Shown here: positions 38,761 to 47,534 of the stretch, one piece after another
Position numbering within the stretch: the stretch's first letter is position 1
Layout: each line of letters begins with the position of its first letter
The notes under the pieces: model-generated
The model's input: the letters and a program-made list of their open reading frames with translations, nothing else
Told to the model about the DNA's origin: nothing
Databases searched by the model: none
Position numbers and translations under genes: made by a program
Assembly: GCF_023184515.1 (NCBI RefSeq)
Contig: NZ_JAAHBP010000003.1
Span: 186,001-250,000 of the forward strand
Source of the DNA: Streptomyces sp. D2-8
Lineage (GTDB): Bacteria > Actinomycetota > Actinomycetes > Streptomycetales > Streptomycetaceae
Direction: 5' to 3'
DNA: 64,000 nt

Positions 38761-41160
38761 TCAGCGCTTGCCGCCCTTGGGATCCGCCAGCCCCGCGCGG
38801 CGCAGCGCATCGGCCATCGCGCTGTTGGCGGGCGGCGGCGCCTGACGCGAACCGCCACCACCGCCACGGCCACCGCCACGTCCACCCTGCCGCTGCTGCG
38901 GCGGACGCCCACCCCGCTGCCGGCGCTCACCGGAGCCCCCGCCCTGGCCCTGCGAAGCAGCCGCCTCGTCCTCCAGCCGCAGCGTCAGCGAGATCCGCTT
39001 GCGCGGGATGTCGACGTCGAGCACCTTCACCTTGACGATGTCGCCGGGCTTCGCCACGTCCCGCGGGTCCTTCACGAACGTCTTCGACATCGCGGAGACA
39101 TGCACCAGACCGTCCTGGTGGACGCCGATGTCCACGAACGCCCCGAACGCGGCGACGTTCGTCACGACGCCCTCCAGGATCATCCCGGACGACAGGTCGG
39201 AGATCTTCTCCACGCCCTCCTTGAAGACGGCCGTCTTGAAGGCCGGGCGCGGGTCGCGGCCGGGCTTCTCCAGCTCCTTCAGGATGTCGGTGACCGTCGG
39301 CAGGCCGAACGTCTCGTCCACGAAGTCCTGCGGCCTCAGCGAGCGCAGCACCCCGGTATTGCCGATGAGCGAGGCGACCTCCTGCCCGGCGGTCTTCACC
39401 ATGCGCCGGACCACCGGGTACGCCTCGGGGTGCACGCTCGACGCGTCCAGCGGGTCGTCACCGCCGCGGATCCGCAGGAAGCCCGCGCACTGCTCGTACG
39501 CCTTCGGGCCGAGCCGCGCCACCTTCTTCAGCGCACCGCGGGACGTGAACGGCCCGTTCTGGTCCCGGTGCGCCACGATGTTCTCGGCGAGCCCGGAGGT
39601 GATGCCGGAGACCCGGGCGAGCAGCGGGGCCGACGCCGTGTTGACGTCCACACCCACGCCGTTCACACAGTCCTCCACCACCGCGTCCAGCGAACGCGAC
39701 AGCTTCACCTCGGACAGGTCGTGCTGGTACTGGCCGACGCCGATCGACTTCGGGTCGATCTTCACCAGCTCGGCCAGCGGGTCCTGGAGCCGGCGGGCGA
39801 TCGACACGGCGCCGCGCAGCGACACGTCCATGTCGGGCAGCTCCTGCGAGGCGAAGGCGGACGCCGAGTACACGGACGCGCCGGCCTCGGACACCATCAC
39901 CTTCGTGAGCTTCAACTCCGGGTGCTTGGTGATCAGTTCACCGGCGAGCTTGTCGGTCTCGCGGGACGCCGTGCCGTTGCCGATGGCGACCAGCTCGACC
40001 GCGTGCTCCTTCGCGAGCCGGGCCAGCTTGGCGATGGCCTCGTCCCACCGGTTGGCCGGGACGTGCGGGTGGATGACGTCCGTGGCGACGACCTTGCCGG
40101 TCGCGTCGACGACGGCGACCTTCACACCGGTACGGAAACCGGGGTCGAGGCCGAGCGTCGCGCGCGTGCCGGCCGGGGCGGCGAGCAGCAGGTCCCGCAG
40201 GTTCGCCGCGAAGACCCGCACCGCCTCGTCCTCGGCGGCCGTGCGCAGCCGCAGCCTCAGGTCGATGCCGAGGTGGACGAGGATGCGGGTGCGCCACGCC
40301 CAGCGGACCGTGTCCTTCAGCCACTTGTCGCCCGGGCGGCCGCGGTCGGCGATTCCGAACTTGTGGGCGACGATCCCCTCGTATGAGGAGGGGCCGTCCG
40401 TCTGCTCCTCGGGCTCCAGGACGAGGTCGAGGACCTCCTCCTTCTCGCCGCGCAGCATCGCGAGGATGCGGTGCGAGGGCAGCTCCGTGAACGGCTCGGC
40501 GAAGTCGAAGTAGTCGGCGAACTTCGCCCCCGCCTCCTCCTTGCCGTCCCGCACCTTGGCGGACAGCCGACCGCGCACCCACATGCGCTCGCGCAGCTCG
40601 CCGATCAGGTCGGCGTCTTCCGAGAACCGCTCGGTGAGGATCGCCCGGGCGCCGTCCAGGGCGGCCTGCGGATCCGCCACGCCCTTGTCGGCGTCGACGA
40701 ACGCGGCGGCCGCGGCGAGGGGGTCGACGGACGGATCGCCGAGCAGCCCCTCCGCCAGCGGCTCGAGTCCGGCCTCGCGGGCGATCTGCGCCTTGGTGCG
40801 CCGCTTGGGCTTGTACGGCAGGTAGATGTCCTCCAGGCGCGCCTTCGTCTCGGCGCCCCGGATGCTCGCCTCGAGTTCCTCGGTGAGCTTGCCCTGCTCG
40901 CGCACCGACTCCAGGATCGCCGCCCGCCGCTCCTCCAGCTCCCGCAGATAGCGCAGCCGCTCCTCGACGGTGCGCAGCTGCGCGTCGTCGAGCATCTCGG
41001 TCGCTTCCTTGCGGTAGCGGGCGATGAAGGGCACCGTAGAACCGCCGTCGAGCAGTTCCACGGCGGCCCTGACCTGCCGCTCCCGTACGCCGAGCTCCCC
41101 GGCGATCCTGCCTTCGATGGACACTGCGTTGATGGACCCGATGGACCCGGGTGTCGTCAC
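38761..41160 (-). CDS. tex: Tex-family S1 RNA-binding transcription accessory protein
   Basis: 799 aa. The N-terminal helical domain ([34 protein letters not shown]) is followed by a YqgF/RNase H-like domain ([40 protein letters not shown]) and a helix-hairpin-helix part ([40 protein letters not shown]). The S1 domain (about 630-705; [34 protein letters not shown]) comes next, and a Gly/Arg/Gln-rich tail ([20 protein letters not shown]) ends the protein. Tex binds nucleic acid and affects transcription and toxin expression in other bacteria. GTG 41160 has GGAGAAGG about 12 nt upstream; a longer reading frame exists but lacks a site. The RGG tail is an actinobacterial addition. Confidence 0.95.
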   Translation of the reverse strand: MTTPGSIGSINAVSIEGRIAGELGVRERQVRAAVELLDGGSTVPFIARYRKEATEMLDDAQLRTVEERLRYLRELEERRAAILESVREQGKLTEELEASIRGAETKARLEDIYLPYKPKRRTKAQIAREAGLEPLAEGLLGDPSVDPLAAAAAFVDADKGVADPQAALDGARAILTERFSEDADLIGELRERMWVRGRLSAKVRDGKEEAGAKFADYFDFAEPFTELPSHRILAMLRGEKEEVLDLVLEPEEQTDGPSSYEGIVAHKFGIADRGRPGDKWLKDTVRWAWRTRILVHLGIDLRLRLRTAAEDEAVRVFAANLRDLLLAAPAGTRATLGLDPGFRTGVKVAVVDATGKVVATDVIHPHVPANRWDEAIAKLARLAKEHAVELVAIGNGTASRETDKLAGELITKHPELKLTKVMVSEAGASVYSASAFASQELPDMDVSLRGAVSIARRLQDPLAELVKIDPKSIGVGQYQHDLSEVKLSRSLDAVVEDCVNGVGVDVNTASAPLLARVSGITSGLAENIVAHRDQNGPFTSRGALKKVARLGPKAYEQCAGFLRIRGGDDPLDASSVHPEAYPVVRRMVKTAGQEVASLIGNTGVLRSLRPQDFVDETFGLPTVTDILKELEKPGRDPRPAFKTAVFKEGVEKISDLSSGMILEGVVTNVAAFGAFVDIGVHQDGLVHVSAMSKTFVKDPRDVAKPGDIVKVKVLDVDIPRKRISLTLRLEDEAAASQGQGGGSGERRQRGGRPPQQRQGGRGGGRGGGGGSRQAPPPANSAMADALRRAGLADPKGGKR

Positions 41161-41259
41161 GATCCCGTACCGCCTTCTCCGCTGAGGTTGCGCGGCAATT
41201 GTGGCAGGTGGCACGGACACTCGGGGCTCAGGGCGGCACCCGGCAGGTCGCGGTCCGGG

Positions 41260-41391
41260 TCAGGCCCTGCGGCTGCGGGTGGAGGACGACGCCCCGCCGA
41301 ACAGCCGGGCCAGGGCCCGGAAGGGCAGCGTGACGACGGTGGCGATGGCGCCGCCGATCTGGCGCAGCACATCTGCGATAGCACGGAACAC
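41260..41391 (-). CDS. LPFR-motif small protein (43 aa)
   Basis: 43 codons from GTG 41391: FRAIADVLRQIGGAIATVVT, then LPFRALARLFGGASSSTRSR. AAAGGGGA precedes the start at good spacing. The amphipathic helix plus LPFR-x-LARLFGGAS is the pattern of a named family of tiny actinobacterial proteins of unknown role, perhaps membrane-associated. It lies between tex and the SCO6745-like gene on the same strand. Confidence 0.75.
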   Translation of the reverse strand: MFRAIADVLRQIGGAIATVVTLPFRALARLFGGASSSTRSRRA

Positions 41392-41458
41392 GGAATTCCC
41401 CTTTCTCCACTCCCGGCCGCGGCGGCCGGTGGAGAGCGGGTACCTCAGAGCCACGTCA

Positions 41459-42334
41459 CTATGCGTCACCCTTGCCGATCAGATCCGCCGGGTACGCCCC
41501 GGCCACGAGCGCCGCGTGCGCGAACGCTCCGCCCAGCTCGGTCAGCCGGGCCACTCCCTCCGGGCCCAGGTGCTCGTACGGGGCACGGTCCAGACGGTCC
41601 GTCTCGTGCTCGATCTCCCGGCGCAGGGCGACACCCTGCTCGGTGAGGTCGCCGGACGCGTCCAGCAGCCCGCGCCCCCGCAGCCGGTCCGTCGCCGCGT
41701 CCCAGTCGCCCTGGCTCCAGCCCCGGGTCCTGAGGACCCACTTCGGGGTCATCCCCTTGCCCGTCGCCGTGTGGGTCGCCATCGCCTCCAGGCCGTCGAG
41801 ACCCGCGGACATCAGGACGGCCAGGTGCCCGTCGCCGCGGTGTTCGCGCAGCAGGGTCGCCGCGTGCCAGTAGGCGAGGTGCGGTTCCTCGGGGACGGGC
41901 AGATCGGCGTGGGCGGCGTACAGCGGCCGTGCCTCGCGCGAGCAGGCCTCGGCGGCGCGCAGCGCGAGCCGGGCGGCCTCGGCCATCTCCGCCGAGGCCA
42001 GGACGTCCGCACCGAGCAGGCGGCGCAGTGTCGCGTCGACCGCACGCGCGCGTGCCGCCAGGACCTGCCCGGGTGCGGCGGTCTCCCACACCGCCGGCAC
42101 GTGCCGGGCCACGAGCTCGTACTTGTAGTTGTAGAAGGCCGCCGTCACGACACCGGCCCCGACCGGTCCGAGGGCGGCGGCCCGCACGGCGAAGTTCACG
42201 GCACGCGGGTCGGTGATCCCGACGGCGCCCAGTTCGCGCCCGAGGTCGGGTGAGAAGTAGTGCGTCGAGTGCAGGGAGTTGAGCATGTTGTGGCAGCGTC
42301 GGCCGGCGCGCGGCTCCAGGGCGGCAGTCGTCAT
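41459..42334 (-). CDS. SCO6745-like conserved protein
   Basis: 291 aa, mainly helical: RRCHNMLNSLHSTHYFSPDL, GRELGAVGITDPRAVNFAVR, AAFYNYKYELVARHVPAVWE, EEPHLAYWHAATLLREHRGD, GKGMTPKWVLRTRGWSQGDW. The C-terminal part (DWDAATDRLRGRGLLDASGD, LTEQGVALRREIEHETDRL) looks like a winged-helix. The set matches an actinobacterial family named after the S. coelicolor gene in this region. Several His residues in the N-terminal part could bind metal or haem. Function unknown; no signal peptide. Confidence 0.82.
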   Translation of the reverse strand: MTTAALEPRAGRRCHNMLNSLHSTHYFSPDLGRELGAVGITDPRAVNFAVRAAALGPVGAGVVTAAFYNYKYELVARHVPAVWETAAPGQVLAARARAVDATLRRLLGADVLASAEMAEAARLALRAAEACSREARPLYAAHADLPVPEEPHLAYWHAATLLREHRGDGHLAVLMSAGLDGLEAMATHTATGKGMTPKWVLRTRGWSQGDWDAATDRLRGRGLLDASGDLTEQGVALRREIEHETDRLDRAPYEHLGPEGVARLTELGGAFAHAALVAGAYPADLIGKGDA

Positions 42335-42448
42335 GCCCGGCAGGTTACCAACCGCTTGGTATGTCCTCCATGGTCACGCATCTCATGGCAGGAAAGGTGG
42401 GGGACCCGTCCTTGCGGCCACGCTCTGGCCCTGCGGAGAATCGACGGC

Positions 42449-43408
42449 ATGGCCCAGCACACGGTTCTCGCCGTCCTCTTCGACGGCCTGCAGAGTCTCG
42501 ACGTCACCGGGCCCGTGGAGGTCTTCGCGGGCGCGGAGCTGCTCCGCCCGGGGGCGTACCGGATCCGCACGGCGTCCCTGGACGGCGCACCCGTGCGGAC
42601 CACCAGCGGCCTGACCCTCGTACCCGACGAGTCCCTGACCACCGCGCCCGACCCGGACATCCTCCTCGTCCCCGGCGGACCGGGCAGCCTGCGGCCCGAC
42701 CCGCGTCTGGTGGCGTGGGTGCGCGAGCGCGGGCCGCGCGCCGCCCGTCTGGTCTCCGTGTGCACCGGCGCGGCCGTGCTCGCCGAGGCGGGGCTGCTGG
42801 ACGGCCGCCGCGCCACGACCCACTGGGCGTACTGCGACCGGCTCGCCCGCGCCTACCCGGCCGTCGAGATCGACCCCGACCCCGTCTACGTACGCGACGG
42901 GCACATCGCCACCTCGGCCGGTGTCACCGCCGGCATCGACCTCGCCCTCGCCCTGGTCGAGGAGGATCTGGGACGGGACGCCGCCCTCACCGTCGCCCGC
43001 CATCTGGTGGTGTTCCTGCGCCGCCCCGGCAACCAGGCCCAGTTCAGCGCCCAGCTCGCGGCCCAGACCGCACACCGCGAGCCCCTGCGGGACGTCCAGC
43101 GGTGGATCACCGACCACCCGGACGCGGACCTCTGCGTCGACACCCTCGCCGCCCGCGCCCGCCTCTCACCCCGCCACTTCGCCCGCGCGTTCCGCGCCGA
43201 GACCGGCATGACACCGGGCCGCTACGTGGACCGCGTCCGCCTCGAGCACGCCCGCCGCCTTCTGGAGGACACCGCCGGCGGCATCGAGGAGATCTCCCGC
43301 ACCAGCGGCTACGGCACGCCCGAGGCCATGCGCCGCGCCTTCGTCAGGGCCCTGGGAACGCCCCCGGCCGAGTACCGCCGCCGCTTCCGCCCCGCGACCG
43401 CACCGTGA
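42449..43408 (+). CDS. GlxA-type AraC-family regulator with DJ-1/PfpI domain
   Basis: 319 aa. Residues about 1-185 form a DJ-1/PfpI-like domain with the nucleophile-elbow sequence VSVCTGAAVLAEAGLLDGRR. Residues about 215-312 form the AraC DNA-binding domain (LAARARLSPRHFARAFRAET, then GMTPGRYVDRVRLEHARRLL and EEISRTSGYGTPEAMRRAF). GlxA-type activators sense amides, nitriles or quaternary amines. The gene is followed 32 bp later by a free-standing DJ-1/PfpI enzyme, the likely target. ATG 42449 follows GCGGAGAA. Confidence 0.92.
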   Translation: MAQHTVLAVLFDGLQSLDVTGPVEVFAGAELLRPGAYRIRTASLDGAPVRTTSGLTLVPDESLTTAPDPDILLVPGGPGSLRPDPRLVAWVRERGPRAARLVSVCTGAAVLAEAGLLDGRRATTHWAYCDRLARAYPAVEIDPDPVYVRDGHIATSAGVTAGIDLALALVEEDLGRDAALTVARHLVVFLRRPGNQAQFSAQLAAQTAHREPLRDVQRWITDHPDADLCVDTLAARARLSPRHFARAFRAETGMTPGRYVDRVRLEHARRLLEDTAGGIEEISRTSGYGTPEAMRRAFVRALGTPPAEYRRRFRPATAP

Positions 43409-43440
43409 ATCCCCCCGACAACAGCCGACGGAAGGCCCCC

Positions 43441-44076
43441 ATGCAGATCGCCATCGTCCTCTACGACCGCTTCACCGCCCTCGACGCCGTCGGCCCCTAC
43501 GAGACCCTCGGCCGGCTCCCGGACGCCGAGACCGTCTTCGTCGCCGAGGAGGCCGGCCCCGTACGGAACGACTCGGGCAACCTCGCGCTCGTCGCCGACC
43601 GCGCTCTGGCCGACGTACCGCGCCCCGACATCATCGTGGTCCCCGGCGGCCCGGGCCCGCTCCCGCTGGCGGCGGACGGACCCCTGCTCACGTGGCTGCG
43701 CACCGCCGACGCCACCAGCACCTGGACGACGTCCGTGTGCACCGGCTCCCTGCTTCTCGCCGCCGCCGGACTGCTCCGCGGCCGCCGTGCGACCTCCCAC
43801 TGGCTGGCCCTGGAGGAGCTGAAGCGTCACGGCGCCGAGCCGACGGGGGAGCGGGTCGTCACCGACGGCAAGTACGTCACCGCGGCCGGCGTCTCCTCCG
43901 GCATCGACATGGGACTCACCCTGCTCGGCAGGATCGCGGGCGACGACCACGCGCAGCTCGTCCAGCTCGCCACCGAGTACGATCCGCAGCCGCCCTACGA
44001 CGCCGGATCGCCCGAGAAGGCCCCCGCGCACCTCGTCGAGCTGGTCCGCACGCACTCCGGCGTCATCCTGACGTAG
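43441..44076 (+). CDS. DJ-1/PfpI-family hydrolase, isonitrile-hydratase-like
   Basis: 211 aa. It opens MQIAIVLYDRFTALDAVGPY and carries the catalytic Cys in TTSVCTGSLLLAAAGLLRGR, RATSHW and GVSSGIDMGLTLLGRIAG. The SVCTGSL-LLRGRRATSHW combination is what I remember of isonitrile hydratase (InhA), which turns isonitriles into N-formamides; Asp17 in the TALDAVGP segment fits its acid residue. Isonitrile natural products and chalkophores are made by Streptomyces, so detoxification is a sensible inference. It is probably co-transcribed with the GlxA-type regulator. Its 3' end overlaps the convergent crotonase gene by 14 bp. Confidence 0.85.
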   Translation: MQIAIVLYDRFTALDAVGPYETLGRLPDAETVFVAEEAGPVRNDSGNLALVADRALADVPRPDIIVVPGGPGPLPLAADGPLLTWLRTADATSTWTTSVCTGSLLLAAAGLLRGRRATSHWLALEELKRHGAEPTGERVVTDGKYVTAAGVSSGIDMGLTLLGRIAGDDHAQLVQLATEYDPQPPYDAGSPEKAPAHLVELVRTHSGVILT

Positions 44077-44818
44077 GCACGCTCCAGCCGAACCGCGGCT
44101 GCCTGCGCTCCAGGAACGCGGCGACGCCCTCCGCGGTGTCGCCGCTCGCGCGCGCCTGCCCGGCCCAGTGCGCGTCCCGGTCCGTACGCCCGTCAGCGAA
44201 CTCCTTGGCCGCCGCCTGCGTCAGCTGCGAACGGGACACCAGGATGTGGGTGAACTCGGCGACCCGCTTGCCGAGTCCGCCCTCGGGCAGCACCTCGTCG
44301 GCCAGCCCGGTGCGCAGCGCCCGCCGCGCGTCGATCAGCTCACCGGAGAACAGCAGGTACTTGGCGGTGGCCGGCCCCACCAGGGACATCAGCCGCCGGG
44401 TCGAGGAGGCCGGGTACACGATGCCGAGCTTCGCGGGCGTCACACCGAACAAGGCCCCCTCCTCGGCGAACCGCAGATCACAGGCCGCCGCCAGTTGCGC
44501 TCCGCCGCCCACGCAGTGCCCCCGGATCGCGGCCAGCGTCGGCTTCGGGAACGCGGCCAGCGCCTCCTCGGCCCGCACGGCCAGCCCCTGGGCCTGCGCG
44601 GGCGAGCCCCGCAGCGTCGAGATGTCGGCCCCGGCGCAGAACGTGCCGCCCTCGCCGGTCAGCACCAGCGCCCGCACGGCGGGATCCCCCGCGAGCTCCT
44701 CCAGCAGGGCGGGAAGGGAGCGCCACATCGCGGCCGTCATGGCGTTGCGCTTCTCGGGATGACGTATGACGACCGTCGCGACCGAGTCGGTCACGCGGTG
44801 CTGCAGCTGGGGCTCCAT
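44063..44818 (-). CDS. Enoyl-CoA hydratase/isomerase (crotonase) family protein
   Basis: 251 aa, single crotonase domain: VTDSVATVVIRHPEKRNAMT, LTGEGGTFCAGADIS (oxyanion loop), IRGHCVGGGAQLAAACDLRF (second oxyanion residue) and FGVTPAKLGIVYPASSTRRL. The usual Glu pair of enoyl-CoA hydratase is not complete: the first is within the GGGAQ segment (Gln here instead of Glu), so isomerase or hydrolase chemistry is possible. ATG 44818 gives the standard N-terminus. It overlaps the convergent hydrolase gene by 14 bp. Confidence 0.88.
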   Translation of the reverse strand: MEPQLQHRVTDSVATVVIRHPEKRNAMTAAMWRSLPALLEELAGDPAVRALVLTGEGGTFCAGADISTLRGSPAQAQGLAVRAEEALAAFPKPTLAAIRGHCVGGGAQLAAACDLRFAEEGALFGVTPAKLGIVYPASSTRRLMSLVGPATAKYLLFSGELIDARRALRTGLADEVLPEGGLGKRVAEFTHILVSRSQLTQAAAKEFADGRTDRDAHWAGQARASGDTAEGVAAFLERRQPRFGWSVPTSG

Positions 44819-45036
44819 GGGCCGGATGCTATCCGGATGCCAAACCCGTACAACCCGAATAGTTCGCCGAGACGGCACAACAGGGACAGGACCAGTCCCA
44901 CAACTGACCGTGTCATACGCCAACGGTCAGAAGTGCTCGATACTTGCTGACTTCTGTTCAGTCCCGGGGTGCGAGGCGCATCGTTACCAACACTCGAGGT
45001 GTGGCGACAATCGAGCGCGAGGGTGGCGACCGGACG

Positions 45037-45543
45037 ATGGACGACGACGGGCGTGGGTTCGGTCCGCGCCCAGAGGGCGGCGCGGCGCCCTTCGACCCCG
45101 GGCCCGCGGAACCGCTGCCGTACGAAGGCGTATGGAGGTTCACCGCTCCGGCGGTCGACGCCTCGGTCCCCCAGGCCCGGCACGCCGTACGGGACCTGCT
45201 GCTGCGTCAGGGAGTGCCGGTCTCGGACGATCTGGCCCAGGGGCTGCTGCTGATCGTCTCGGAGCTGGTGACGAACGCCGTGAAGCACGCGGCGGTGCTG
45301 TCGCCCACGGTCGCCGTCGAGCTGGCCGTCGGCGCCGAGTGGCTCCGGGTGTCCGTGGAGGACAACCATCCGTACCGGCCCACCGCCCTGGAGACCGACC
45401 ACGGCCGGACCGGGGGGCGCGGACTGCTCCTGGTGCGCGAGGTCACCCGGGAGGCGGGCGGCAGGTGCGAGGTCGAACACACCACGAGCGGCGGCAAGGT
45501 GATCTGGGCCGCCCTGCCGCTCAAACCCGCGCGCTTTTCCTGA
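45037..45543 (+). CDS. RsbW/SpoIIAB-like ATP-binding protein (anti-sigma kinase type)
   Basis: 168 aa with one HATPase_c_2 domain: N-box IVSELVTNAVKHAAVLSP, G1 box VSVEDNHPYRP and G2 box GRTGGRGLLLVREV. Streptomyces have dozens of these, acting as anti-sigma kinases or partners of anti-sigma-factor antagonists in stress and development. No antagonist or sigma gene is adjacent. ATG 45037 has GAGGGTGG upstream; GTG 45001 is an in-frame alternative adding 12 residues. It converges on idi, 21 bp apart. Confidence 0.88.
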   Translation: MDDDGRGFGPRPEGGAAPFDPGPAEPLPYEGVWRFTAPAVDASVPQARHAVRDLLLRQGVPVSDDLAQGLLLIVSELVTNAVKHAAVLSPTVAVELAVGAEWLRVSVEDNHPYRPTALETDHGRTGGRGLLLVREVTREAGGRCEVEHTTSGGKVIWAALPLKPARFS

Positions 45544-45564
45544 GCCCCGTCGTCAGGGCCCGGG

Positions 45565-46158
45565 TCACCAGCCGGCCGACGGGCCCGTCAGCTCCCTGAT
45601 CGCCGGCCGGGCCGCGTCCAGGACGGTCATGAACCAGGCCGAGAAGGTGTCCTTGGCGTGCCGCTCCGCCAGCTCCGGCGGGGTCACGAACACCGTCGAC
45701 GCCACCTCCTGCGCATCCGGCCGCACCACGGCCTGGACCATGCCGACGAAGAGGTGGTTGTACTCCTGCTCCACCAGACCGGACTCCGGGTCCGGGTGGT
45801 TGTAGCGGACCGTGCCCGCCTCGGCCAGCAGGGACGGGGAGGCCCCGAGCTCCTCGAAGGTGCGCCGCGCCGCCGCCGCGAAGGGCGCCTCGCCGGGGTA
45901 GGGATGCCCGCAGCAGGTGTTGGACCACACGCCGGGGGAGTGGTACTTGCCCAGCGCGCGCTGCTGGAGCAGCAGCCGGCCGTACTCGTCGAAGAGGAAC
46001 ACGGAGAACGCGCGGTGCAGCTGTCCGGGCGGCTGGTGGGCGGCGAGCTTCTCCGCGGTGCCGATCGTCACGCCGTCCTCGTCGACCAGTTCCAGCAAAA
46101 TCGCGTCTGCGGTGCCGTTCGACGGGTTGTGCGTCGCGGTGGCAGGTGTGATCGGCAT
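45565..46158 (-). CDS. idi: Isopentenyl-diphosphate delta-isomerase, type I
   Basis: 197 aa. It interconverts IPP and DMAPP, with Mn/Mg and a catalytic Cys/Glu pair. The Cys is in WSNTCCGHPYPGE and the Glu in VEQEYNHLFVG; the Nudix-like core (AFSVFLFDEYGRLLLQQRAL, AAAARRTFEELGA) is complete. ATG 46158 has GAAGG 6 nt upstream; ATG 46164 is too close to it. Type I enzymes are dispensable in organisms with the MEP pathway but balance the IPP:DMAPP pool. The hopanoid cluster 10 kb away is a large consumer of that pool. Promoter lies in the 292-bp region up to 46450. Confidence 0.96.
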   Translation of the reverse strand: MPITPATATHNPSNGTADAILLELVDEDGVTIGTAEKLAAHQPPGQLHRAFSVFLFDEYGRLLLQQRALGKYHSPGVWSNTCCGHPYPGEAPFAAAARRTFEELGASPSLLAEAGTVRYNHPDPESGLVEQEYNHLFVGMVQAVVRPDAQEVASTVFVTPPELAERHAKDTFSAWFMTVLDAARPAIRELTGPSAGW

Positions 46159-46450
46159 ACCCATCCTTCACATCGGTCTTCGCGCCCCAAGTCTGCCGTA
46201 CGAATCCGGCACTCCCGGCACTTCGCGGCACGCCCGCATGTCCCGCGCGGCGGCGCGGATCGCGGCCGGCACCGGTCGGACGCCGGGAAAGGGGCCCGGT
46301 AGGTGATCGTGCCCGGCCGGGCAGGCGGAAAATCGTCCCTACCGGAGCTGTGGGGCTCAGGGCGCGGGCGCGTGGCGCAGGGTTGCGTTCTCCGGCGCAC
46401 CCACGGCGACGTGCGCCCCACCTGCCTCACACGCCTCGGAAGCCGGCACG

Positions 46451-47386
46451 TCAGTGACAGAGCCGCGCCTCGTGCTCCGCGTGCCCGCTGGGTTCCAGCT
46501 GGAAGGTGCAGTGCTCCACGTCGAAGTGGTCGCCGAGGCAGCCCTGGAGCTCGTGGAGCATCTTCCCGTGGCCTATCGCGTTCAGGGCCTCCGAGCTGAC
46601 GACCACGTGCGCCGACAGCACGGGCATGCCGGAGGTGATCGTCCAGGCGTGCAGGTCGTGGACATCCTCCACACCGTCCGTCGCGAGGATGTGCGACCGC
46701 ACCTCCGCCATGTCGACGCCCTGGGGAGCGGTCTCCAGCAGCACGGACAGCGTCTCGCGCAGCAGCTTCCACGTCCGGGGCGCGATCATCAGCGCGATGA
46801 CGAGCGAGGCGATCGGGTCGGCGGGCTGCCACCCCGTGAGCATGATCACCACGGACGAGACGATCACCGTGACCGAACCGAGGGCGTCCGCCGCGACCTC
46901 CAGGAACGCGCCCCGCACGTTCAGGCTCTCCTTCTGGCCGCGCATCAGCAGCGACAGCGACACCAGGTTCGCGACCAGGCCGATCACACCGAACAGCAGG
47001 GCCAGCCGGCCCTCGGTCTGCGCCGGCGTGATGAAGCGCTGCACCGACTCGTACACGACGTACCCGCCGGCCCCGAGCAGCAGCAGGCAGTTGGCCAGGG
47101 CGGCGAGGATCTCGGCCCGGGCGTAGCCGAAGGTGGCCTGATCGCTGGGCGGTCGGTTCGCGAAGTGGATCGCGAGCAGCGCCATGCCGAGGCCCAGCGC
47201 GTCCGTCGCCATGTGCGCCGAGTCCGCGACGAGCGCGAGCGAGTCGGCGAGGACCCCACCGACGATCTGCACGACCACGATGCCGAGCGTGATCGCCAGC
47301 GCGGCCCGCAGCCTGCCGCGGTACGCCGAGGTCGCCGTACCGCCGGCCGCGCCGTGCGCGTGACCGTGATCGTGCCCAGCCCCCAT
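46451..47386 (-). CDS. czcD: Cation diffusion facilitator (CzcD/ZitB-like)
   Basis: 311 aa. A His-rich N-terminus (GAGHDHGHAHGAAGG) precedes six membrane helices and a C-terminal cytoplasmic ferredoxin-like domain (GVDMAEVRSHILATDGVEDV, HDLHAWTITSG, HFDVEHCTFQLEP). Transport-site residues: HMATD in helix 2 (HxxxD) and EVAAD in helix 5, where Zn/Cd transporters mostly have HxxxD. It exports divalent metals in exchange for protons. The Glu substitution may change metal choice. A long hairpin in the promoter region separates it from galE. Confidence 0.93.
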   Translation of the reverse strand: MGAGHDHGHAHGAAGGTATSAYRGRLRAALAITLGIVVVQIVGGVLADSLALVADSAHMATDALGLGMALLAIHFANRPPSDQATFGYARAEILAALANCLLLLGAGGYVVYESVQRFITPAQTEGRLALLFGVIGLVANLVSLSLLMRGQKESLNVRGAFLEVAADALGSVTVIVSSVVIMLTGWQPADPIASLVIALMIAPRTWKLLRETLSVLLETAPQGVDMAEVRSHILATDGVEDVHDLHAWTITSGMPVLSAHVVVSSEALNAIGHGKMLHELQGCLGDHFDVEHCTFQLEPSGHAEHEARLCH

Positions 47387-47488
47387 GAGAAGTCAGCCTC
47401 CCTGTGTCCGCCCGATCGTGCTCGGGCACCCCAGTGAACTACGGGGAGGGGGTATGTGCAACGCGGCACTGAACACCGTTGTCATGTG

Positions 47489-47521
47489 CCCTGACCTGCG
47501 GAAACGATATGCAGGTCAGGG
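47489..47521 (-). terminator. Inverted repeat between galE and the CDF gene
   Basis: Perfect 11-bp arms CCCTGACCTGC (47489-47499) and GCAGGTCAGGG (47511-47521) with an 11-nt loop containing ATAT. It begins 14 bp after the galE stop and is probably the galE terminator. It could also act in the CDF promoter as a metal-regulator site. Confidence 0.65.
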
Positions 47522-47534
47522 TACCTCCAGGAGG

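Noticed and set aside
44063..44818. Crotonase gene as a member of the FadBA beta-oxidation operon
   Set aside because: It lies 20 kb away on the other strand and lacks the full catalytic Glu pair of enoyl-CoA hydratase.
46159..46450. Possible gene in the 292-bp space between idi and the CDF gene
   Set aside because: Frames here lack ribosome sites and family motifs; the region most likely holds the idi promoter and a CCCGGCCGGGC-type hairpin.
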